Assembly: GCA_033720735.1 (NCBI GenBank)
Contig: JAWWBX010000029.1
Coordinates: 1-24,046, forward strand
Reading direction: 5' to 3'
DNA from: B8-G4 sp033720735
Lineage (GTDB): Bacteria; Bacteroidota; Bacteroidia; Chitinophagales; Saprospiraceae
Length of the DNA: 24,046 nt
Part shown: piece by piece, positions 1 through 5,989 of the stretch
Layout: every line of letters starts with the position of its first letter
How positions within the stretch are numbered: position 1 is the first letter of the stretch
Program-made: the position numbers and the translations under genes
The notes under the pieces: model-generated
Told to the model about the DNA's origin: nothing
Seen by the model: only the letters and a program-made list of their open reading frames with translations
The model's database searches: none

Positions 1-1518
1 AGCCATCCCGAGGCACCACGGGTGGTCATCACCAACGGGATGATGATCCCCAACTATTCAAGCAAGGCCGACTGGAACCGATACAACGCACTGGGCGTGA
101 CCCAGTATGGTCAGATGACCGCGGGATCGTTTATGTACATCGGCCCGCAGGGCATCGTGCATGGTACCACCATCACCCTGCTCAACGCCGGCCGCCTCAA
201 CCAACTGGGCAGTGACAGTCTGAGGGGGAAACTCTTCGTCTCGTCCGGCTTGGGTGGCATGTCTGGCGCCCAGTCGATCGCCGCGGTGATCACGGGTGCA
301 ACCTGTATTCTGGCAGAGGTCGACGCCGATGCAATCCGGCAGCGCATCAACGACGGCTATATCGACGCCAGCAATGTCATCACCGATGTTGATGCCGTCA
401 TTGACCGGGCGCAGGAGGCCCGCGCGCTGCAAGAGGCTGTTACCATTGTGTATCACGGCAATATTGTGGAACTGTGGGAGCGGCTGGCGCAACGTAAGAT
501 CGCGGTCGAGCTGGGTTCCGACCAGACCTCATTGCACAATATTGACGACCTAGGGTATTGTCCTGCCGGTTTCACATTTGATGCAGCGAAATCTCTGCTT
601 CTGCGCGACAAGCAACGCTTTGTCGAAGAAGTGCGCGCCTCGCTGCGCCGCCATGTTGCCGCGATCAATCAGCTGTGTGAGGGTGGCATGTATTTCTGGG
701 ACTATGGCAACGCCTTTCTCAAGGAGGCTGGAGAGGCGGGTGCCGACATCTGGCGGGATCAATCCAAAGGCACCTATCGCTATCCCAGTTATGTCGAGGA
801 CATCATGGGCCCCATGTGCTTTGATTACGGATTCGGCCCGTTTCGCTGGGTGTGTACGTCGGGTGAGCAGGCCGACCTCGACCTGACCGACGCCATCGCC
901 CATGCCGTTTTGGAAGAGGAGTATGCTTCGGCGCCAGAAGATATCCGTGAACAGCTGCGCGACAATATCAGCTGGATCAGATCAGCCGCCGACAATATTC
1001 CCAATGTCGGGTCAAAGTCGCGGATCCTGTATGCCGATGCCAACGGGAGAATACGGATCGCCAAGGCATTTAACCGGGCGATCAAGGAGGGGCGATTGCA
1101 TGGGCCGGTGGTCCTCGGCCGGGATCATCACGATGTGTCCGGAACCGATTCCCCGTTTCGCGAAACGGCCAATATCCATGATGGCTCCAGATTTACGGCC
1201 GACATGGCCGTGCACAACGTGATCGGGGACGCCTTTCGCGGAGCGACCTGGGTGAGCCTGCACAACGGCGGCGGCGTCGGGTGGGGCGAGGTGATCAATG
1301 GCGGATTTGGCCTGGTGCTCGACGGCACCCCTGAAGCGGACCGGCGCCTGGCTTCCATGTTGCACTGGGACGTCAACAACGGCATTGCCCGCCGCAGCTG
1401 GGCCCGCAACAGTGGTGCGATGCGCAGCGCACAGAGGGCAATGGAAACTGAACCGAAATTGCAGATCACGGTGCCTTACCTTGCCGACCCGGAACTGATC
1501 AGACAAGTCATCGGATGA
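1..1518 (+). CDS. hutU: Urocanate hydratase (urocanase), 5'-truncated by the window edge
   Basis: Converts urocanate to 4-imidazolone-5-propionate, the second step of histidine breakdown, using tightly bound NAD+ in the cytoplasm. The frame is open from base 1, and the residues before the first possible start (SHPEAPR) already fit the family, so the real start lies upstream. Some 505 residues are present. Family blocks are clear: YGQMTAGSFMYIGPQGIVHGT near the start, GLGGMSGAQ, GRDHHDVSGTDSPFRETANI, and the glycine-rich NGGGVGWGEVINGGFG near residues 421-437. The wording of these blocks (HDVSGTDSPFRE, GEVINGGFG, WDVNNGIARRSW) matches the long vertebrate/Bacteroidetes UROC1-like type of about 660-680 residues better than the 550-residue Pseudomonas type, so roughly 165 residues are probably missing. 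Other hut genes are not visible downstream. Family assignment is very secure. Confidence 0.97.
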   Translation, partial: SHPEAPRVVITNGMMIPNYSSKADWNRYNALGVTQYGQMTAGSFMYIGPQGIVHGTTITLLNAGRLNQLGSDSLRGKLFVSSGLGGMSGAQSIAAVITGATCILAEVDADAIRQRINDGYIDASNVITDVDAVIDRAQEARALQEAVTIVYHGNIVELWERLAQRKIAVELGSDQTSLHNIDDLGYCPAGFTFDAAKSLLLRDKQRFVEEVRASLRRHVAAINQLCEGGMYFWDYGNAFLKEAGEAGADIWRDQSKGTYRYPSYVEDIMGPMCFDYGFGPFRWVCTSGEQADLDLTDAIAHAVLEEEYASAPEDIREQLRDNISWIRSAADNIPNVGSKSRILYADANGRIRIAKAFNRAIKEGRLHGPVVLGRDHHDVSGTDSPFRETANIHDGSRFTADMAVHNVIGDAFRGATWVSLHNGGGVGWGEVINGGFGLVLDGTPEADRRLASMLHWDVNNGIARRSWARNSGAMRSAQRAMETEPKLQITVPYLADPELIRQVIG

Positions 1519-1549
1519 TGCTCATGCGCACAGTGACTTTACAATCTGG

Positions 1550-1921
1550 ATGGTGATGGAACTCTCATTACTGGCATACGGTGCCGCCGGCGTGGCATTC
1601 CTGACCGCTCTTTTTCAATTAATAAATCAGAAACCACTCGAAAAGTATGCGGTGGGACAAGGCATGCTCAGCGCCGACCGCTCCACCAAGCTGAGCACCT
1701 TCTTCCTGCTGGTGTGCGGAGCGGCCTGTCTGTTTGCCGAGGTGCAGGTGTACGGCATGTACGCTCTGGCCGGGTTCATGCTGCTCAGCGCATTCCTGAT
1801 CCACAAGTTTTGGGATGAGCCGGACAAAGCCACCCGTTTCACCGAAGGACTCCAATTTGTCAAAAACCTGATGATCGCCGGACTGCTGATTTGCATGGCG
1901 ATCATCGTCGAACAAGCTTAG
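1550..1921 (+). CDS. Small four-helix membrane protein, DoxX-like
   Basis: A 123-residue protein made almost entirely of hydrophobic helices, about residues 5-25, 48-65, 67-85 and 103-121. The third helix is followed by HKFWDEPDKATR and the last begins LQFVKNLMIAGLLI. This pattern (four helices, a short charged loop, then F-x-K-N-L) resembles the DoxX family of inner-membrane proteins. Members are linked to oxidation-reduction, but the reaction is usually unknown. ATG at 1550 is the first start and ATG at 1556 (MELSLL) is equally possible. The gene lies 31 bp after urocanase and its stop is one base before the next start, so it is probably co-transcribed with the esterase. DoxX is a judgement from layout and a short motif; a generic small membrane protein is the alternative. 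Confidence 0.62.
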   Translation: MVMELSLLAYGAAGVAFLTALFQLINQKPLEKYAVGQGMLSADRSTKLSTFFLLVCGAACLFAEVQVYGMYALAGFMLLSAFLIHKFWDEPDKATRFTEGLQFVKNLMIAGLLICMAIIVEQA

Positions 1922-1922
1922 T

Positions 1923-3470
1923 ATGTACAGATACATGTTCAGGATCCTCCTGCTTGCAGCCCTTTCAATTCTTTCGTTGACTCTGAGCGAGGCCCAAGAG
2001 AGCCATGCCCTGACGATCAACGTCAGGATCGCTGAAAGTGTCACGGAGTCGTTCCACCACGACGGTCGTCTGCTCGTCTTTATCGGCAATAGCAGGCGGC
2101 CAGAGCCCAGAACACGCACCTGGCCCAACGGCGCGAACCACATCCTGGCGACGAATATTACCGGCTGGCGACCCAGCATGATCATTACGGCACATGAGGG
2201 AGGTCGTTGGCTCACTACGACGGATCATTCGCTCGACGCCTTCCCCCGCGGGACCTACTATGTCCAGGCACTCTGGGATCAGGACACGCTGGAATCGCGG
2301 ATCGATGCCCCTGGCAATCTTTACTCGGAGGTGGTGGAGGTACACTTGAACAGAGATCGCGGTGTGGACCTCGTGATTGACCAGCAAATCGGCAAACGTG
2401 CGCTGATCTCCCATCCGCTTGTCGCATATGTTGAGATGCGCAGCGACATCCTCTCCGCGTGGTGGGGCAAGGAGATGCGGATCAAGGCTGCTGTACTCCT
2501 GCCGCACGGCTTTCAAGAGAACACAAGTGAGCGCTACCCTTTGCGTGTGAACATTGCAGGTTACGGGGGACGTTACAACCGGATCAACCGGGTAATGCGC
2601 AACCAGGAATTTGCCGGGTGGTGGGACTCTGAACAAGCACCACAGATGGTCAATCTGTTTCTGGACGGAGAAGGGCCGTTTGGGGACTGCTACCAGCTGG
2701 ACTCGGACAACAGCGGTCCGTATGGACGCGCCCTAACGGAAGAGTTGATCCCCTATGTTGAGGAGACGTATCGCTGCATTGGTACACCGGCTGCCCGTTT
2801 CCTCGACGGCTGCTCGACCGGTGGCTGGGTCTCACTGGCTCTGCAGTTGTTCTATCCGGACTACTTCAACGGAACGTGGTCGTACAGCCCTGACCCTGTG
2901 GACTTTACGCACAATCAACTCATCAATATCTACAAGGATGAAAATGCCTTTTACAATGAATACGGCTATCTGCGGCCGGTCGCGCGTGATGTGACGGGCG
3001 ACCCGCGGATCTCACTGCAGGATTTCATTCAATATGAGAACGTCCTCGGACGCAGCAACACCTACGTCACATCCGGCGGGCAGTTCAGCGCATTTACCGC
3101 GCTCTACAGTCCAAAAGGCGATGACGGATTGCCCGTACCCCTGTTTGATCCGGTCACCGGCAAGATCGACCGGGCAGTCGCCGAACACTGGAAGAAGTAC
3201 GATCTGGCCCATCACACCGAGACCAACTGGGCAACGCTTGGCCCCAGGATCAACGGCAAGATCTGGATCTGGATGGGTGACATGGACAATTTCTATCTGA
3301 ATCCCGCCGTCCACAGCTTCAAGGCAATGCTGGAAAAACAGAAGAAGCCGTCGTCTGATGCACAGGTTCACATCACTCCGATGGAAGGCCACTGCTGGCA
3401 ATTTGACCACAGGGAAGTGCTGGAGATGATGTGGGACAAATGGTTACAGATTCGGACGGATGATCAGTAG
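1923..3470 (+). CDS. Secreted alpha/beta-hydrolase, putative esterase (esterase D-like fold)
   Basis: A 515-residue exported hydrolase. The N-terminus carries a signal peptide (MFRILLLAALSILSLTLSEAQ from residue 5, probably cut after SEA), so ATG at 1935 could also be the start. After an all-beta N-terminal region of about 170 residues comes an esterase-type domain. The nucleophile elbow is DGCSTGGW with Ser298, the likely acid is in MGDMDNF (Asp453 or Asp455), and the likely catalytic histidine is in EGHCW (His490). GYGGRYNR near residue 215 may form the oxyanion region. The layout resembles PF00756-type putative esterases, which include carbohydrate-ester and siderophore esterases; the substrate cannot be read from the sequence. 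It starts one base after the DoxX-like gene. No lipobox is seen, so the periplasm or outside is the likely location. Confidence 0.8.
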   Translation: MYRYMFRILLLAALSILSLTLSEAQESHALTINVRIAESVTESFHHDGRLLVFIGNSRRPEPRTRTWPNGANHILATNITGWRPSMIITAHEGGRWLTTTDHSLDAFPRGTYYVQALWDQDTLESRIDAPGNLYSEVVEVHLNRDRGVDLVIDQQIGKRALISHPLVAYVEMRSDILSAWWGKEMRIKAAVLLPHGFQENTSERYPLRVNIAGYGGRYNRINRVMRNQEFAGWWDSEQAPQMVNLFLDGEGPFGDCYQLDSDNSGPYGRALTEELIPYVEETYRCIGTPAARFLDGCSTGGWVSLALQLFYPDYFNGTWSYSPDPVDFTHNQLINIYKDENAFYNEYGYLRPVARDVTGDPRISLQDFIQYENVLGRSNTYVTSGGQFSAFTALYSPKGDDGLPVPLFDPVTGKIDRAVAEHWKKYDLAHHTETNWATLGPRINGKIWIWMGDMDNFYLNPAVHSFKAMLEKQKKPSSDAQVHITPMEGHCWQFDHREVLEMMWDKWLQIRTDDQ

Positions 3471-3560
3471 TTCTGAAAGATAGTGCAAGATTGCGGGTCT
3501 CTTGAGATGCCATGGTCGGCTTTGAGATATGAGCCTGACGCTTCGCTTCAAATACATCAT

Positions 3561-3650
3561 CCAGATCTCCCCCAACCTCTCAGGATCTTTGTCAATCTTT
3601 CTAAATCTCGCCTGATCCCTCGTAACTCTCTCAATCTCTTTGTATCTTAA
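3561..3650. repeat. Degenerate 10-bp tandem array, about nine units
   Basis: Read in steps of ten from 3561, successive units carry a related core at the same phase: CCAGATCTCC, then units centred on AACCTCT, GGATCTTT, CAATCTTT, AAATCTCG, TGATCCCT, TAACTCTC, AATCTCTT and TATCTTAA. The plus strand is almost free of G here, so the array is strongly pyrimidine-biased. It lies between the esterase stop (3470) and the CBS gene start (3665); the last unit coincides with a possible -7 box. Bases 3471-3560 hold nothing recognisable. The period is seen directly; function is unknown. Confidence 0.55.
3643..3650 (+). promoter_or_regulatory. Possible -7 promoter element for the CBS gene
   Basis: TATCTTAA sits 14 bases before the ATG at 3665 and matches six of eight positions of the Bacteroidota -7 box TAnnTTTG. 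No convincing -33 TTG is visible, and the site overlaps the repeat array, so chance is a real alternative. Confidence 0.3.
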
Positions 3651-3664
3651 TTACACACCTGAAA

Positions 3665-4093
3665 ATGACTGCCAACATGATGAATGAACCCCTCTCCTCG
3701 ATCATGACGACCGATCTGGTCACCGTGCATCCGAAGGACAAGCTCTCGAAAGTGCGTGATATTTTCCTGAACACGCGCATCCATCATCTGCCCGTGGTTG
3801 ACGATGCAGGAGACCTGGTCGGATTGCTCACCACGTACGATCTGTTTCGCCTCGAGCGCACCCTCGATGAATATCATGCCATCCCGGTCGATCATGTGAT
3901 GACGCGGCGGTTGGCCAAACTGGAACCACATCAGAAGATTGGTGTGGCTGCCGAGATCTTTCTTGAAAATCTGTTCCATGCGGTACCGATCGTTGAGGGC
4001 AACAAGCTGGTAGGGATCGTCACCACGTTTGACGTCCTCAAGTACGAGTTTGACAAGGCCTATCCGGCACACGCGATGGTCCATGTCAGATGA
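3665..4093 (+). CDS. Two-CBS-domain protein
   Basis: A 142-residue cytoplasmic protein consisting only of a tandem CBS pair (Bateman module). CBS1 spans about residues 10-62 (SSIMTTDLVTVHPKDKLSKV ... HHLPVVDDAGDLVGLLTTYDLFRLE) and CBS2 about 76-132 (DHVMTRRLAKLEP ... HAVPIVEGNKLVGIVTTFDVLKYE). Such modules bind adenine nucleotides and act as energy or redox sensors for a partner. The closing LVGxxTTxDLF/DVLK motifs, including the Asp that often contacts ribose, are intact in both halves. The end overlaps the next start by 11 bp, so the membrane protein encoded there is the obvious candidate partner. The domain call is secure; ligand and target are unknown. Confidence 0.92.
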   Translation: MTANMMNEPLSSIMTTDLVTVHPKDKLSKVRDIFLNTRIHHLPVVDDAGDLVGLLTTYDLFRLERTLDEYHAIPVDHVMTRRLAKLEPHQKIGVAAEIFLENLFHAVPIVEGNKLVGIVTTFDVLKYEFDKAYPAHAMVHVR

Positions 4094-4604
4094 TCTGAGA
4101 TCATTTGTCATCAGGGAGATCCGCATTTACTTCCGGGGCGAATACCGGACCAGTCTGTTGTTCTTGCTGATCGGCATTGTGTCGGTCGCGGGTGGTGTTG
4201 CGGCGATTGTGACCCAGTATCTCGTCCTGCTCGGGGCTGCCCTGCCGCTGCTGCTGTTTGGCGGGCTCTATATTGCCATGGCCGTTCAGATCCTCAAGCG
4301 GATACCCGTACGCATGCGTCTGCTCTGTGAGCGATTACCGCAAGACCCGGCACTCGCACGGGAAGAATGCGACCGGATCGACCGCCTGTCAGCCAAATGG
4401 CATCGCATGCATCAGATTGTGATCTTCTTGTTTGCCGCCGGATTGCTGGCGCTGGTGGGTTGTGTGATCTTCAAGTCTCAGGGATTTGTGTACGGCCTGG
4501 CCCTCGCCCTGGTGGGGCATTCGGCCATTGACATTGTGGTCCTGCTGGTGTCCCGGTTCCGCACCCAGCTGTACAAGCACGCGATTGAGAAAATGCTGAT
4601 CTAG
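4083..4604 (+). CDS. Four-helix membrane protein of unknown function
   Basis: Not a family I recognise. Starting at ATG 4083 gives 173 residues; an in-frame codon at 4029 lies well inside the CBS gene and is less likely. A charged, amphipathic N-terminus (MSDDLRSFVIREIRIYFRGEYR) is followed by two close hydrophobic helices (about 23-45 and 48-66), a charged loop rich in Arg, Asp and Glu (about 67-105), and two more helices (about 107-128 and 132-155) before a basic tail. Both ends are probably cytoplasmic. Translation overlaps the CBS gene by 11 bp, which suggests coupled synthesis and perhaps a complex. Its stop lies in a CTAG shared with the convergent gene. Confidence 0.75.
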   Translation: MSDDLRSFVIREIRIYFRGEYRTSLLFLLIGIVSVAGGVAAIVTQYLVLLGAALPLLLFGGLYIAMAVQILKRIPVRMRLLCERLPQDPALAREECDRIDRLSAKWHRMHQIVIFLFAAGLLALVGCVIFKSQGFVYGLALALVGHSAIDIVVLLVSRFRTQLYKHAIEKMLI

Positions 4605-5770
4605 ACGGCGAGTGAAACACCGTTTTGGGGCACACGTCGGTTGTAGATCCGCTCGACAAAGGGCCCGGCCATGAAACTCTGGGGTTCGATCTGGCTTTGC
4701 AACACGATCCCTTTCCACTTGCCGTCGAGCAGCAGGCGCGCGCATTCGGCCATGGGTGCTGCCGTGGTGGACTGGATGGCCCGCAACCGCTTGCCACTGA
4801 TCTGTGTCGGACCGAGAAAGTACGACTTCTCGATCTGCTGCAGCATACCTTCCTCATCGCGACCGGCCACGGCCGCGTAGATCACGATCACATCCTCCTG
4901 CACGGCCGGTATTTGTTTGAGCATTTCACGTTCAAGCGCGTCGATGGGATGCTCCTCCCCTTTCACCTGTTCAATGATCGATTGTACCCATGCGTAATGG
5001 CCCGGATAGCGCAGTGTTTTGTAGTCAAGCGAGGTCGCGATCCCTTCAAAGGCCTGAGGCAGGTCTGCAGCCCCGCCACTCGTCAGGTCCGCTTCGTACA
5101 AGCGACCATCGATGATCAGGGTTTCGCGATCTGACAGGGATTTGAGCCAGCGCTGCTGATTGTCACGGAGCACCAACGACTCCTTCATGTACTCGGTGGC
5201 CACACCGATCGGACTCCAGGTAAAGCCGTAATAATGCGGAGCTGCTGTGTGCCTGGTGAGCGCACCGACCCGCATGATAATGCGATCTACGCGTTCCTGC
5301 CCGGTCTGGTCGACGAAGTGCTCGTACAGACTGCGCGCCAGGATATTGACGAAGCCAGGCGCGAGCCCGGTTTGCAGGACAAACCCGGTCTGGGCGTCCC
5401 GCGCCATTTGCTTGATCTCCTTCGTTTCTGCCACATACTCCGTCAGGTTGACGTAGTGCATGTTGTTTTTCAGGGCCAGGCGCGCCATGCGCGGCGCTTC
5501 GCTCCCTGGCAGACAATCCAGCACCACTCCCCCCGGTGAGCAAAAAGCGTCCAGCCCCTCAATGCCTGATTCCGGCATGCGGAAGCCGTGCACGTCGATG
5601 GGATGTGTCTTGCCCTCGGCGATCCAGCGCGCAGCATTCTGCGCAGAGTTCTCGTCCCGGTCTCCAATGTGGATGCGTCCGCGAATCTCCGGATAGTTCG
5701 CCAGGAGCAGGCCAACGGCCATTCCGATCCCGCCGGCACCAGCAATAATGATATCACTCGGTCGATGCAT
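4601..5770 (-). CDS. Saccharopine dehydrogenase-like NAD(P)-dependent oxidoreductase
   Basis: ATG at 5770 gives 389 residues and places the dinucleotide-binding motif at the N-terminus: DIIIAGAGGIGMAVG, with GAGGIG at residues 11-16 and an acidic end of strand 2 (HIGDRDE). The next segments (VVLDCLPGSEAPRMARLAL, HYVNLTEYVAET, GFVLQTGLAPGFVNILAR) are typical of the saccharopine dehydrogenase family (PF03435 plus a C-terminal catalytic-like domain). The family includes lysine-pathway and carboxynorspermidine enzymes as well as many uncharacterised reductases. Since the pathway is not indicated by neighbours, no specific reaction is assigned. A longer reading from 5860 or 5821 is possible, but a good -7 box lies at 5793-5800, inside that extension, which favours 5770. 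Confidence 0.86.
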   Translation of the reverse strand: MHRPSDIIIAGAGGIGMAVGLLLANYPEIRGRIHIGDRDENSAQNAARWIAEGKTHPIDVHGFRMPESGIEGLDAFCSPGGVVLDCLPGSEAPRMARLALKNNMHYVNLTEYVAETKEIKQMARDAQTGFVLQTGLAPGFVNILARSLYEHFVDQTGQERVDRIIMRVGALTRHTAAPHYYGFTWSPIGVATEYMKESLVLRDNQQRWLKSLSDRETLIIDGRLYEADLTSGGAADLPQAFEGIATSLDYKTLRYPGHYAWVQSIIEQVKGEEHPIDALEREMLKQIPAVQEDVIVIYAAVAGRDEEGMLQQIEKSYFLGPTQISGKRLRAIQSTTAAPMAECARLLLDGKWKGIVLQSQIEPQSFMAGPFVERIYNRRVPQNGVSLAV

Positions 5771-5792
5771 TTGCCATAGTTTGAAGCGGCGG

Positions 5793-5800
5793 CTAAGATA
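5793..5800 (-). promoter_or_regulatory. -7 promoter element for the saccharopine dehydrogenase-like gene
   Basis: On the minus strand TATCTTAG followed by CC lies 22 bases before ATG 5770. It matches TAnnTTTG in seven of eight positions and is nearly identical to the element before the glycosyltransferase gene (TACCTTAG, 22377-22384). It helps choose the start. No clear -33 TTG was found. Confidence 0.5.
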
Positions 5801-5905
5801 GCTGAAAATACCTTTTCGCATCGCCCCGTCGTTATGTCCATATCCCCCCTGTTGACGCAAAGCATTGCGGTGACTTATTAGATTTTTTTGTCATGTATAA
5901 TCTGT

Positions 5906-5913
5906 TATATTTG
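5906..5913 (+). promoter_or_regulatory. Promoter for ftsK: -33-like TTTTTTTG and -7 TATATTTG
   Basis: TATATTTG at 5906-5913 fits the Bacteroidota -7 consensus exactly. A T-run ending in TTG (5883-5890) stands 15 bases upstream, slightly closer than the usual 17-20. The predicted transcript would have a leader of about 70 bases before ATG 5990. Upstream in-frame codons from 5888 fall within the promoter, so they are unlikely to be translated. Confidence 0.6.
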
Positions 5914-5989
5914 TGTGGTTAAGGTCCAACACAGGGATCATTTGCTGTTGGCTGCCACCGGTGGCCGTCAGATCAGAAGTCTCACAGGC

